In this document: piece after piece, positions 1 to 11,775 of the stretch
Layout: every line of letters begins with the position of its first letter
Position numbering within the stretch: position 1 is the first letter of the stretch
Source: Bidens hawaiensis
Lineage: Eukaryota; Streptophyta; Magnoliopsida; Asterales; Asteraceae
Assembly (NCBI GenBank): GCA_021521415.1
Contig: JAIQDT010009082.1
Coordinates: forward strand, 35,918-99,917
DNA length: 64,000 bases
Direction of reading: 5' to 3'
The notes under the pieces: generated by a model
What the model was told of the DNA's origin: nothing
Seen by the model: only the letters and a program-made list of their open reading frames with translations
Database searches by the model: none
Translations under genes and position numbers: made by a program

Positions 1-1290
1 AGAACACGTTATTATCATAACAAAATTGTTGAACGGAAAGGAGGTTTTGTTTAATTGTTGGAACATGAAGAATATTGTTTAGGGAAAAAGTTCTGTTTGG
101 AGAATAATAGCGAGAAGAACCAATATGAAGGATTGGAAGAGGCTTATCCTAACCAACAAAAAGATTGTCACCACCATGATATGGTTCAGAATACTCAAAG
201 CTTGAAAGATCAAGTGTCACATGGTGAGTAGAACCGGTATCCGGACACCAAGAGGTGGAAGCTTGTGAGCGAGTATCAGCATAATTGGCAAACGTTGAAC
301 GACCACACATGGTAGACGGGTCTCGGTTGGGGCACTGAGAGGGGATGTGGCCAATTCCACATCGAATACAAGTACCAAAAACTGTGTTCTCGGTAGATGC
401 CCAAGAAAACTGGTTGCGATTGTTGCTGTTCTGATTACGGTAATTGTAGTTTGTATTGTTGTTGTAAGAACCTCGCCCCCGTCTTTTGTTTTGACCACGG
501 CCTCTAGTATTTCCAGAACGGTTGGTGTAATTAGCTTGAGGTAAAGCTGGTTGCACGGACTAGTGCTGAATGCTCAGTTGGTTAACAAGTTGTTGTAAGG
601 CTTGGATGGTGGGAGAGTGGGAGGGGCCGAGAGGAGATGTAGTGGGTACGGGGTGTTGGTTGCGGCTGTGAATGCCTGGGCAGGAGGGAAAGTGGGTAAA
701 GATTTTTTGATCATAAAGTTATTGTTAGAAATTAGGGCATGCAATTCGTTAAAAGCAGTAGGAAATTGTCAGAGTGATAATGTTACTCTTAAGTACATGG
801 TACTCGTCTCGTAATCCAGCAACAACCAATATAACCAGATCCTTTTCTTTTACCGGTTCACCAATATTGGCTAAAGCGTCCGCGTACTTTTGTGCTCGTT
901 CAAGGTAGGCGGATGGTGCTTCATCACTTTTCATCTATATTTTCAGCAGTTGTTGTTTGAGAGTAAATTCTCGGGAGATAGTGTTGGGTGAATAGGCTCG
1001 TTCAAGAGCCAACCAGAGTTCACGTGATGTATAGTTATTTGAAGTTTCTTTTTGTTTCATTGTATAGGAGTTTCAAAAGGAGAGGGAAACAAAGCTCATA
1101 ACAAATCTGAAGAATCGCCTTCGGCCATTTGTTGAAGGTCAAACATCTGAATTTGTAAGCTGGGCAACATCAGAAGCTCGCCAACTTTCACAAGCTGGCA
1201 GGTTTTCCTTACTTCTTAGATCCCCGTACAACAGTTATTTACTTGCCAGATAACTGAGTTTTGACCATTGCAGTCATGGTAAAAAAATAT
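1..1290 (-). pseudogene. Copia gag-protease fragment (element A)
   Basis: Decayed Ty1/Copia gag and start of protease, read right to left. The piece at 934-749 looks like the gag UBN2-type core and continues an upstream frame (about 1020-935) across a TAG. Positions 556-149 hold an Arg/Gly/Asn-rich tail, a CCHC zinc knuckle (CIRCGIGHIPSQC) and the protease start with active-site DTGST. The frame continues to the window edge (LHVPTIKQNLLSVQQF, typical of the Copia protease/pre-integrase link) after an in-frame TAG near 155. At least two stops and frame changes make it non-functional. Pol would lie left of the window. Upstream of gag, similarity stops near the LTR of element B at 1386, so its own 5' LTR is not visible. 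Known family role: capsid protein and polyprotein cleavage. Confidence 0.8.
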
Positions 1291-1385
1291 TGACTGTTCT
1301 AAACGTTTAAGAGAAACAAATGATCACCAAAAGAATAACATGCCCATGGTTATAATGCCTTTTGTAACAATCTATTACATCTTTT

Positions 1386-1575
1386 TAAAAAGCGTTTATG
1401 GTGAATGATTTTTTGTGTTTATTATTGATAATAACAATCCCTTTGTATAGGGAGAGAATACAATCATAACCTACCTCTAATTAGGAAACATAATCACCAT
1501 ACAATTCTATAAGATTCTATAAGATAATGACTATCTATACAAATAATATATATCCTCTAAATATATCAGCTAAGA
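1386..1575 (-). repeat. 3' LTR of Copia element B
   Basis: About 190 bp repeated at 11776-11952 with a few substitutions and one extra AAGATTCTAT-like duplication near 1508. On the minus strand it follows the polypurine tract TGAGGGGGAG (about 1576-1587). Boundaries come from comparison of the two copies; the left edge lies in a T/A run and is uncertain by a few bases. Confidence 0.85.
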
Positions 1576-2258
1576 CTCCCCCTCAGTTTGAGCGGGCGGT
1601 GGACAAACGCTCAAGCTGGACCGAAAAGACTGAAATAATTGACGAGACAGTCTTTTGGTAAAAATATCGGCATATTGCAAAGAGGAAGGCACATGTAGAA
1701 CACGAGTATCCTCAACACGAACTTTTTCGTGAACAAAATGAACGTCAATAATAATGTGCTTTGTTTGTTGGTGTTGGACTGGGTTATCCGACATATATAC
1801 CACTGAGACGTTGTCCCAGTAGACCACTGTAGCTCGACGAAGCGGGAGATATAACTCAAGTAATAAATTGCAAGTAGCCTCTGCCACAATATTTGCGACG
1901 CCCCTATACTCAGCATCGGCACTAGAACGTGAGATGGTGGGTTGGCGCTTGGAGGACCATGAGACCAAATGGTCCCCAAGAAAAACACAGTAACCACTAG
2001 TAGAGCGGCGAGAGTCGGGACAGCCACCCCAATCAACATCTAATTAAGCAACCAAAGAATCGGTTGTCGATCTGCGAAGCTGAATGGCGTAGTCTATAGT
2101 GCCTTGTAAATAACGCAACATGCGTTTCAAAAACGCAATGTGGGTCATGCGGTTCATGCATAAACAAGCAAACCAGCTGAACTGCATAAGAAATGTTGGG
2201 ACGAGTGAACGTCAAATATTGTAAGGCACTAGCAAGGCTGCGATATAGAGTAGGATCA
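1570..2258 (-). pseudogene. Copia RNase H domain, element B
   Basis: End of the element B polyprotein. The piece just left of the solo LTR reads DPTLYRSLASALQYL, then TFTRPNISYAVQLVC, the conserved RT/RNase H connection. After frame changes, 1968-1570 gives VSWSSKRQPTISRSSADAEYR, then DNVSVVYMSDNPVQHQQTKHI and ADIFTKRL, the usual Copia RNase H catalytic and C-terminal motifs, ending just before the polypurine tract. Two frame changes lie between 2215 and 1968, so no functional protein is made. The frame on its right side continues at 4934 once the solo LTR and one TSD copy are removed, which confirms the insertion. Confidence 0.88.
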
Positions 2259-2578
2259 TGTCACACCCTCAAAATCCACTAACGGAGTTTTACCGTCAGA
2301 GGGTGTGAACTAACATGATCGGAATCATTAGTTATAATCAAACCATAAAAACGTTTAAATGAAAATAAGTGCGGAAGCGTAAAAACCAAAAGATAAACGT
2401 TGCGTCACGCAGGAAGACTTAAAAACCCAAGTAATAATAGTTAAAAACATGTTTGCATATCAGAATATTCAAAAACCATGCATGATCCTATACCGCGCGC
2501 CCGCCTCTGCTACCTGAGAATAACATACTAAAAGTGTCAACACAGGGTTGGTGAGTTCACAAGTTTATATAAAATAAA

Positions 2579-2660
2579 GCGTTTAGCGTTTTGCGTTAAG
2601 CGTTTTGCGTTCAGCGTTTTGCGTTAAGCGTTTTGCGTTCAGCGTTTTGCGTTAAGCGTT
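2579..2660. repeat. GCGTT minisatellite in solo LTR copy 1
   Basis: Tandem units of about 14 bp, AAGCGTTTTGCGTT alternating with CAGCGTTTTGCGTT. Copy number differs at the same place in the other LTR copies: about two or three degenerate units at 9408-9453 and a CAGCGTTTTGCGTTA variant at 52093-52173. Confidence 0.85.
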
Positions 2661-3324
2661 ACCAGATGATGTTATGTCAATTATATATCTATAGGTAGCT
2701 AGCCTATAAAACAAGTATTACTAAGTGTTCGACACCGAAGCTGACTGTTTATCATTTGCCTTGCCACCAGGTCTATCCCGACCATGGTATGTGTTTAGCC
2801 AAGATTACACCCACTCGACCTCCAGTCGAGTTTAGCGTTGGGTGGGGTTTGTCAAACCCAGTAGTACTACTCAACAATGACTCGCTATTATCCAATATTA
2901 AACGGTTCGATGTGAATGAAGGACTTTAGTTAACGCGTTTGCCACTTAGTCTTTACAAGTGATATATAATCTATATTAACAAAATCTTAAATGCGTTTTC
3001 GGAGTATGTTATCTCCCCCAAGTGAAAAGCGTTTGAAAACAGTTTAAAAAGGGGTAAGTGAACTCACTGTTTGCGAAGTATTCCCAAAATAGTTCACCAA
3101 GATGCGCGTCACAGAAAAACTCTCTCTAGCGTTCTAAAACAACAAAGAGATTTTTCTAAGTGTCGGAATATTATCGAGTCTCTAGACCCGGCAAATAATA
3201 CCTATGCACACAACATGTTTCGTGTTTCGTTTGTGAATCGTGTGTGACTTTAACAAGTGTATTTGTGATACGTTACATGTGTGAGCAATTATTTACGTGT
3301 CATGTATTCATAATGTACATCACT

Positions 3325-3527
3325 AGCAATTACTCCCCGTAAGGGCAATTTGGTCAACACATAACAATTAACTAGCAATTATTCCCCACGAGGGCAATTT
3401 GGTCAAATCATGACAATCAATTAGCAATTATTCCCCGCAAGGGCATTTTGGTCAAAACACAACAATTAATTAACAATCATTCCCCTCAAGGGCAATTTGG
3501 TCAAAACACGATAATAAATTAGCAATC
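3325..3527. repeat. Four tandem ~50-bp units in solo LTR copy 1
   Basis: Four head-to-tail units share the core AGCAATTATTCCCC, then AGGGCAATTTGGTCAA. Homologous arrays are at 10113-10260 (three units) and 52829-53030 (four units). There are no unique spacers, so this is ordinary tandem duplication within an LTR. Confidence 0.85.
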
Positions 3528-4933
3528 ACGTTGTTTCATGCAACTTTCACAAAATTCAGCAACTAGTTTCTTAACGACTGAATTCTACTTGAAAAAACTA
3601 GTCTATCCCACCGATCATAGCATCACAATTAATTTACCAAAAATCATCACAAAAGCATATATGTCTTAGGTTTCCATAACATATTTTATTATTTTGTTTT
3701 CCACATAGGTTTCTCACAATAATCAATTCATTACAGCAAACTCATAACAGTCAAATTCATGCGCAACAGAATGTTATTTGAAATTCCCGTTAAATGAAAA
3801 ATCCAATAAATGCAAGACCACTTGGGTTAGGTTCCTAACTCAACAAGTCAACTTCCAGAAGTGGAACCAACCCAATTGGTCTCGTAGTTCATGAGATATA
3901 ACATTTACAAAACAACCTAACAGCAGGTCTAACAACTCAGCTTTGCACAACGTTTTTGTAAAATCATAAAGGATAACTTTTACACGTCCAAAAATTGCAA
4001 ATTTATATTATTTAGAAACTAGACTCAACCTAGTTTACTGTAGTATCAATAATCTCAACCAATTTTCACATTTACACCCCGTTACAGTCAATTGAACATC
4101 AACAACACAATCTGTCCAGAAACTGTTTGCAACAAAACTCAACATATTAACCATTTATAAACCATAATTCCTTCATATAACATCCTAGACACCATAATCA
4201 CTATCCATGCACATCAATTACACATTACATCCATGGTTAGGGTTTTATTTGAATTCAAAATCAAGAGCACAACGATTAACATGTAATAATACCAATTCTA
4301 GTTATCATATCACAATCAATCCATCATCAAAATCAAGATAAAACATATGAACACATATACATATGAAAATCGGACCTAGGGTTTACAATTATACCTTTAA
4401 AAACACCAATACAAGCAAGAGGAAGGTAGAAGGTGGCTAGAAACGGATGTAAGATGCTTCAATTGTGAAAGACCAAGATCAAAATTAGGGTTTTTACAAG
4501 GGAGCAAGGGGGGGGGGGGGCTGCCGTCGTTTGATGTGAGAGAGAGAAAGAGGAGAGTTAGGGTTTTTACATATTAATAATAATATAATACACTTTGGTC
4601 CCTCAACTTCTAGTTTGTTCTTTCCTAGCTTAAATTAACTAGTTTGCATATTGAGTTAACATTGTTATAACATGTTATCACATAACACATAAGTCTAACA
4701 CAAAATTATCACATAATTATTGTTTTGACGTTTTTTGTTTATCCACCAATTGTTTGCGTCAACTTGTTTGCGTTTCGGTGCAATTCCCGAAAGACTACAC
4801 ATGTAGTAAGTGTCAAGCGTCATTTAAACCCTAGTTTAAATGTAATGAGGTGTGCGTTATAGATTCAATGATCTTAAGTTTGAATTGACGGAGTTGAGAT
4901 AACGGAGTTAACCTGAAATTGACGATTGTCACA

Positions 4934-6603
4934 GATCATCAAAGAGTGGACCATCCTAAGCACTAAGTTTTAAGGATAAATCAACTGCGGTGATGCAGGG
5001 TTTGCAAGATGACATAGATGCACGGGAAAGGATATCTTTTGCATACTGCGATTGGTAAAAAAAACCCGTCGGACTGTTTGGTTACCTTAATGCCCATAAA
5101 ATGATGCAACTGACCCAAATTTGTCATAGCAAACTCTCGCGAGAGCATGCGAACAATATCCTGTAAGATCAGTGGTCGAAGCTGTCAACACAATATCATC
5201 AACATATAAAAGAAGATAAGCCGTTTGAAATCCCCGTGAAAAAGTGAACAAAGTATTGTCACAAGTGCTGCCGCGAAAACCCTGTGATAATATAAATGAT
5301 GCAAATTTGGTGTACCACTATGTAGCACGGGAGCGGGTACGGGACTGGGATACGGGGACGATACGGGTACGGGAAACGGCAAAACTCAAAAATTCAAGAT
5401 ACGGGTACGGCATAGGTACGACAAAAATTATATATAAATTAAATAAAATATACGTATGTACATCAATGAAATCTAATAAAGAAACAATTAGAAGTGAATA
5501 TTAAGTAAACTAGTAGCTAAATAAAATACTTATGTTAAATTAATTATTATTTTATACTAATAGTATTGTTATATAATATAATATTATAATTATAATTATT
5601 AGTATTTAATTATTATTATTATCACACACTCTATCCAAAGTAAAATGAATCTGCTTTTTATAAGTATTACTGGTATATAATATTATAACTATTACTATTT
5701 AATTAATTTAATATGTAGTCCCTACAATTAGACCACAAACTTTTTATTAATTGAATTTAACTACAATATAAAGCCTCCTTATTTCTCGTGCACTTCATAT
5801 TCTTTATACTTCTCATCCTGCGCGTCTCTGTAACTACCTCACATTCTCACAAACAAAACCTTTCTGGTGAACCTTGATATGCAGGAATATGAAACGATTA
5901 AACATAAAACCCTAAAATACATAGGAGACGTCCCTGAAACGGATTTTTGACCGTTTCCGAAGGCCCGAAATCGTTTGTTGACCGTCCCCATTTAACGGGT
6001 TCGTCCAAGAAACGTTTTGGACGCATTTCCGTCCCCAGACCGTCCCCGGGACGGGGACTCAAGCCTAGCCGGCGTTTCGGTGCATCAGAGGTGTACCATG
6101 CACGGGGAGCCTGCTTAAGGCCATAAAGAGACTTCTTTAACCTGCAAACAAAGTTGGGAAAATGTCTGTCCACAAACCCAAACATTGGGGGTTGATGCAT
6201 AAATACAATCTCATTTAATGTTCCATGCAAAAAAAACGTTATTGACATCTAACTGATGAATCGGCCAACGGGAGACAACAATGGAGAGAACGGTGCGTAT
6301 GATTGCCGGTTTTACTACTCGGCTGAACGTGTCTTCACAGTTAATTCCCATAGTTTGAGATTTACCATTAACCACTAGTTGAGCCTTATAACGTTCAAGT
6401 GACCAATCAGATTTAAATTTGTGGCGAAAAAGCCACATGCACCTGATGACTGGCCGATCTGACGGTTTAGGAACAAGTTCCCATGTCTCATTTTCCTGTA
6501 AAGTGCTAAACTCAGCCTGCATGGTAGACATCCAATTAGGGTCGGCAAAGGCTTTGGCATTAGAGGTGGTGACCGGGGAGATAATTTTTGTCACAAAGGT
6601 GTG
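4934..6603 (-). pseudogene. Copia reverse transcriptase, element B (split by insertion)
   Basis: RT region of element B. From the right: 6594-6211 encodes the N-terminal RT block (ENETWELVPKPSDRPVIR, then HKFKSDWSLERYKAQLV and QLDVNNVFF); a frame change follows and 6248-6100 gives [15 protein letters not shown]. The 772-bp insertion interrupts exactly after WYT; left of it the frame resumes as WYTKFASFILSQG and then AYLLLYVDDIVLT near 5215-5175, the YVDD catalytic motif. It continues to 4934, where solo LTR copy 1 is inserted. Several frameshifts and stops make it inactive. Known role: copies element RNA into cDNA. Confidence 0.88.
5318..6089. mobile_element. 772-bp non-autonomous DNA element, probably Mutator-like
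   Basis: Flanked by perfect 9-bp duplications GGTGTACCA (5309-5317 and 6090-6098). Removing the insert and one duplication restores the Copia RT reading frame through Trp-Tyr-Thr, so the boundaries are independently supported. The left end begins CTATGTAGCACGGG and the right end finishes GGTGCATCAGA; read inward, the termini share only a loose GCAC-G/CGG pattern, so the inverted repeats are weak. Both terminal 100-200 bp are rich in CGGGTACGGG/CGTCCCCGGG motifs, the middle is very AT-rich, and there is no transposase ORF. A 9-bp TSD points to the Mutator superfamily; the family is not recognised. Confidence 0.75.
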
Positions 6604-6855
6604 ATGAGCTTTGGAGCGGGTGGTTATGGGGTGTGTGTTGTGGGTTGGGGTGGAACGGCCGGTTGTGAATGGGATGACTGAAGTGGGGGCTCGGGTGTTG
6701 TGATTGCGGCTGAGGTAGTAGTGGGAACAGCGGTAGGTGGCTATGGCGGTTTAGGTCAACGCGAATAGGTATGTTGGAGTTAGGGCCGTCTCCGAAAATT
6801 TAAATATTTTGGCCGAGCCAAAATAAAAAGGCCCGTAGGCCTTAACGAAAATTTT
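6604..6855 (-). other. Integrase-RT linker of Copia element B
   Basis: Degenerate low-complexity linker between integrase and RT, with Pro/Thr/His-rich frames on the minus strand (GT-rich on +). No intact domain seen. Confidence 0.5.
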
Positions 6856-7925
6856 TTATTCGCTAATGTACATGGATAAAACTTTTATAGACTGATTTAT
6901 TATATGCAGAAACCATTCCGAGCGTGTACTTATCTTATAAACCATTGCAAATAACCTTATTTTTAACAAAAAAAAACATATATATGTAATATGTATAAAA
7001 AAGTTTGTGCCCCGGCGTTGGTGCGGCTCGCACACCCTCCAAGCCTTCCTTGGTTGGAATGGAGAGGTTGAGTGTAAACGGGTAGGTAGGGCGGCTGAGG
7101 TGGGTACGGTTGGGGCGAAGGTGAAACCGAGTGGTATAGACTCATCAAGGAATGAGTATCGGGATGTTGGTGTAGGGATAGTATATGAGAATGTGTTTTC
7201 GTCAAACGTGACATGACGGGAGATGGAGACCTTACCGGTGGTAGGGTCAAAGCACACGGAATTTGAAAAGTTGTCTATTAGTACCATGTAATTTTTAAAG
7301 CCTGTTTTACTAGTTATGGGAGATGTCCACAAATCACAATGTATGATATGATAGGGAGCAAAAGTAAAGGAATTAGATTCATGAAAAGGTAATCTTTTAG
7401 TATTAGCCAGATGACAAGAGTTGCAAAAAGTAGAAAGCTTATTCGAATTACATGATAAACCAAAATTTCTAGAAAAAATATCAAAAACTTGTTTGCCGGG
7501 GTGGCCAAGACGGTCATGCCAAAGTATAGTAGCAGCAGTGAGGGAGCATGCTTGTGATGGTAATGTTGGAGTAGTGACTTGATAGAGACCGGCCGTGCTA
7601 TTGTGGCGGGAAAGGAGCCATCCCGTTTTGAGATCCTTCAAGGAAAAACCAAAAGGATCAAACTCAATAGAAACATTGTTATCACGGGTAAAACGGCGGA
7701 CATACAGTAGGTGTTTGATAATGTGTGGGCTATAAAGGATTTTAGGGAGAATGTAGATACGGTTGTGTATAGTTAGGTAACCACCCTCAATTGCTAAGTT
7801 TTATCCGTTTCTGACTAAAAGTTTAGTGTTAACAGTAAATAAGTCAGGGGGATGATGAATCATACCTTGATTGTCAGTGACATGACTCTCAGCACCTGTA
7901 TCCATATGTGGAGTCGGGTTCGTGT
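6856..7925 (-). pseudogene. Copia protease/integrase, element B, with core deletion
   Basis: Near 7910-7865 the minus strand shows the protease active site MDTGAESHV. From 7641 the frame gives the pre-integrase domain with LWHDRLGHPG and the zinc-binding CNSCHLA, then the first part of the integrase core (HIIHCDLW, first catalytic Asp; KNYMVLIDNFSN). Immediately afterwards it reads SVCFDPTTGKVSISRHVTF, a segment that normally lies well over 100 residues further on. The second Asp and the Glu of the DDE triad are therefore deleted at about 7262. The C-terminal part (to 6963) is low-complexity Pro/Ser/Thr. The enzyme cannot be active. Confidence 0.85.
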
Positions 7926-8026
7926 AAGTCAGATTAACATTGTTCATGGTAGCACTCAAGTCGGATGGACATAAAGCATTATAACCAGGTGGACCGCAGG
8001 TGGCAGGAGCTGGGTACCCTGTGTAA

Positions 8027-9013
8027 TTAGCGGATGGTGGCGGTAGAGGTGTGTTGGGCCGCTAGTTGGGCTGGGCTGGGTCGGGTAAGGGCATGGGCAG
8101 GATGGTGTGTTCCACCAAGCCCACTATTATTGCTGGCCCGTAGAATTTTGAAAAGCCCAATTCGAATTGTTACCTCGGTAGCCACGGCCACGTGATCCTC
8201 TGCCACGAGATGCTTGATTGCCGCATCCTCGACCACAACCCCTGTATTGGTTGCTGGACTGCGTGTATTGAGTGATGGGGTCCCGGGGCTGCTGATACTG
8301 ATTGTTGTTGTTGACCGGCTGTTGAGGTGGAGAAGCGACGGTGGTAGCGAGCATCGTGGAGGACTGCTGCTGGCGTGCGGCTTGGCCAATGTCATTCAGC
8401 AAAGATTTGGCCGTGTCCCAGTCGGTTGCTTGAGAATTAATCAATGAAGTGGTTGTGTCGAACTCCTTAGATAAGCCACGACCTAGTTGTAACACGAGGC
8501 GTTCTTTAGTTATTTGTTGGTCCACATCAGCAAGCTGATTAGCAATATTTTTAAGTTGTTTGCAATAAACATCAAGGGAACTGCAACCGGAAAGCGTGAG
8601 ATTGACAAACCGAGTTTCGAGCGCTGCAGCCTTTGCATGCGTGTTACTAAGGAAAACCTTTATAGTTTCAGCCAAGTTTGTCGAGCCGAAGCCTCGGTGT
8701 CCAGAATTTGTTGCAAATAATCGTCTGAAACCCGGCTGTAAATCCATTGTGAGACCAGCGCGTCCAATTCTTTCCATGCTGGGTATGCAAGATTGGTATC
8801 ATCCGGAGGAGGAGTAGCGTCAAGATGATTGAGCACCCGGTAAGTGGTCGCATGAAACTTAAATAATTTTATCAAAGCCGAGTAGGTCACCGTAGTGCCG
8901 TCAAGGGTTCGGACTTTTGATTGAACATTGTTTACGGAATATGCCGAGTGTAAAGACGGGTTTGGGTTTGAATTGGATGAGGTCGGCATATCAGTTTTTG
9001 TCATGGCTTCCAA
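8027..9013 (-). pseudogene. Copia gag, element B
   Basis: Gag starts at 9013 (MEAMTKTDMPTSS). The first frame runs to about 8660, ending DYLQQILDTEASARQTWLKL; a single frame change at about 8670 moves into a second frame with AETIKVFLSNTHAKAAALE through QLADVDQQITKERLVLQLGRG and a Gln/Asn/Gly/Arg-rich C-terminus. This is the usual Copia gag order (UBN2-like core, basic tail). No CCHC knuckle is visible, unlike element A. Gag packages element RNA into virus-like particles in the cytoplasm. The frameshift disables it. Confidence 0.85.
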
Positions 9014-9067
9014 TTAGGATTTGCTGGATCGGAAATAAGAAAAAAAAGAGGAAAAGAGGTAGGTAGG

Positions 9068-11659
9068 TGTCACACCCTCAAAATCCACTAACGGAGTTTT
9101 ACCGTCAGAGGGTGTGAACTAACAGGATCGGAATCATTAGTTATAATCAAACCATAAAACAAAGTTTCAAAACCATGAAAACGTTTACGAGTAATTAAAT
9201 GCGGAAGCGTAAAACCATAGAAAACAATGTTGCGTCACGCAGGACGACTTAAAACCCAATGATAACAGTTTAAAATAAGTTTGCATAATTAAAAGTGTTT
9301 CAAGCAATGCATGATCCTAAACCGCGCGCCCGCCTCGGCTACCTGAGAATAACATACTAAAAGTGTCAACACAAGGTTGGTGAGTTCACAAGTTTATATA
9401 AAATAAAGTGTTTAGCGTTTACGTTCAGCGTTTTGCGTTAAGGGTTTTGCGTTCCCAGATAGTGTTATGTCAATTATATATCTATAGGTAGCTAGCCTAT
9501 AAAACAAGTATCACTAAGTGTTCGACACCGAAGCTGACTGTTTATCATTTGCCTTGCCACCAGGTCTATCCCGACCATGGTATGTGTTTAGCCAAGATTA
9601 CACCCACTCGACCTCCAGTCGAGTTTAGCGTTGGGTGGGGTTTGTCAAACCCAGTAGTACTACTCAACAATGACTCGCTATTATCCAAATATTAACCGGT
9701 TCGATGTTATGAAGGACTTTAGTTATTGCGTTTGCCACTTAGTCTTTACAAGTGATATATAATCTATATTAACAAAATCTTAAATGCGTTTCGGAGTATG
9801 TTATCTCCCCCAAGTGAAAAGCGTTTAAAAAGTTTAAAAGGGGAAAGTGAAACTCACTGTTGGAAAGAATTCCCAAAGTAAATCACCAAGTGATGCGCGT
9901 CACAGAAAACTCTCTCTAGCGTTCTAAAACAACAAGGAGATTTTCTAAGTATCGGAACTAATATCGAGTCTCTAGACCCGACACATAATTCCTAATCACA
10001 AGATACGTTTCGTGTTTGTTTGTGAATCGTGTGTGACTTAACAAGTACATTTGTGATACGATACGTGTGTGAGCAATTATTTATGTGTCATGTATTAATA
10101 ATGTACATCACTAGCAATTTCTCCCTGTAAGGGCAATTTGGTCACACATAACAATTAACTAGCAATTATTCCCCGCAAGGGCAATTTGGTCAAAACACGA
10201 CAACTATTTAGCAAGTATTCCCCGCAGGGGCAATTTGGTCAAAACATAACAATTAACTAGCAATAATCATGTTTCATGCATTTTCACAAAATTCAGCAGC
10301 TAGTTTCACCGAGACAGAAATTCTACTTGAAAGATTGTACTATTCCACCGATCATAGCATCTCAATTAATTTACCAAAAATCATCACTAAAGCATGCATG
10401 TGTTAGGTTTCCAGAACATATTTTATTTTATTTTTATTCCACATAGATTTCTCATAATGATCAAAACACTACAGCAAGCTCATAACAGTCAAATTCATGC
10501 GCAACAGAATGTTATTTGAAATTCCTGTTAAACGAAAAATCCAATAAATGCAAGACCACTTGGGTTAGGTTCCTAACTCAATAAGTCAACTTCCAGAAGT
10601 GGAACCAACCCAATTGGTCACGTAGTTCATGAGATATAACATTTACAAAACAACCCTAACAGCAGGTCTAACAGCTCAGCTTTGCACAACGTTTTTGTAA
10701 AATCATAAAAGTTAACCTTTACTTGTCCAAAAATTACTGTAGTATCAATAATCTCAACCAATTTTCACATTTACACCTCGTTACAGCCAATTAAGCATCA
10801 ATAACACAATCTGTCCAGAAACTGTTTGCATCCAAACTTAACATATTAACTATCTATGGACCATCCTTCATTCATATAACACTCTAGACTCCATAATCAC
10901 TATCCACGCACATCAATTACACATTACATACATGATTAGGGTTTTTGTTTGAACTCAAATCAAAGACACAAGTAGTTAACATGTAACAATATCCATTCTA
11001 GTTATCATATCATCATCAAATCAACAACAATCATATAAACTACATACACACATAATCGGCCTCTAGGGTTTTCAATTAACCCATTAAACATCGAAATTAA
11101 GTATAAAGGATGCATAGGATAGTCGTTTATACCTTCCTAGTACCTTAATCTTCAATCAAAGGCTTGAGAACTTGATTGTATGTGTGTATATAGGTGGCGG
11201 CAGCCGTGAGGGGGGGGGGGGGGGAAGAGAAGTCCGATCGGGGTAGAGGAAGAGAAAGAAAAAAAAGTGAGTTAGGGTTTATTATTATTATTATTATTTA
11301 TAATAATACTATGTTACACTCAAGCCCCTCAACTTTCGATTGTTGCTTTTCTAGCTTAACTAACTAGTTCTAGTACATTGAGTTAACGTTTATAACGATG
11401 TTATCACACAACACATAAGTCTAACACATAATTATCACATAATTACTGTTTTGACGTTTTTCGTTTATTCACCAATCGTTTGCGTCAACTCGTTTGCGTT
11501 TCGGTGCAATTCCCGAAAGACTACACATGTAGTAAGTGTTAAGGTTCATTTAAACCCTAGTTTAAATGTAATGAGGTGTGCGTTATAGATTCAGTGATCT
11601 TAAGTTTGAATTGACGGAGTTGAGTTAATGGAGTTAACCTAAAATTGACGATTGTCACA
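9068..11659 (-). repeat. Solo LTR (family S, copy 2), Ty3/Gypsy-type
   Basis: A 2592-bp copy of the unit at 2259-4933, with perfect 5-bp duplications GTAGG (9063-9067 and 11660-11664). Inserted in the untranslated leader of Copia B, between its 5' LTR/PBS and gag, in the same orientation as the other two copies. The GCGTT array is reduced, one ~50-bp unit is missing, and a G-run longer than in copy 1 lies near 11211. No ORF of note. Confidence 0.9.
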
Positions 11660-11762
11660 GTAGGTGAAGGATTATTGGCTGAGGGAATATTGGTAGATGG
11701 CAGAAGATAATAATAAGGGTTGAAGGGAAGAAAATAAGAGGTATTCAGAACCAAAGAACCAA

Positions 11763-11775
11763 GGCTCTGATGCCA
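11763..11775 (-). other. Primer-binding site, Copia B
   Basis: On the minus strand it reads TGGCATCAGAGCC, one base different from the usual initiator-Met tRNA complement TGGTATCAGAGCC, and directly abuts the 5' LTR. Confidence 0.8.

Larger units (their letters stand above)
2259..4933 (-). repeat. Solo LTR (family S, copy 1), Ty3/Gypsy-type
   Basis: A 2675-bp unit, TGTCACACCCTC...GATTGTCACA on +, flanked by perfect 5-bp duplications GATCA (2254-2258 and 4934-4938). Two more copies lie at 9068-11659 and 51777-54332. It has TG...CA ends and no coding capacity or internal region, so it is a solo LTR left by unequal recombination. Its ends (GGTGTGACA on -) and several internal blocks, such as GTTTGTCAAAC next to AGTACTA, resemble the LTR of the Tekay-like element at 54333, suggesting a related chromovirus family; orientation is inferred from that. 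It contains a GCGTT-rich minisatellite (2579-2660), four tandem units of about 50 bp (3325-3527) and a G-run near 4510. Confidence 0.9.

Noticed and set aside
3325..3527. CRISPR-like regularly spaced repeats
   Set aside because: Units are contiguous, have no unique spacers, lie in a eukaryotic LTR and recur in other LTR copies.
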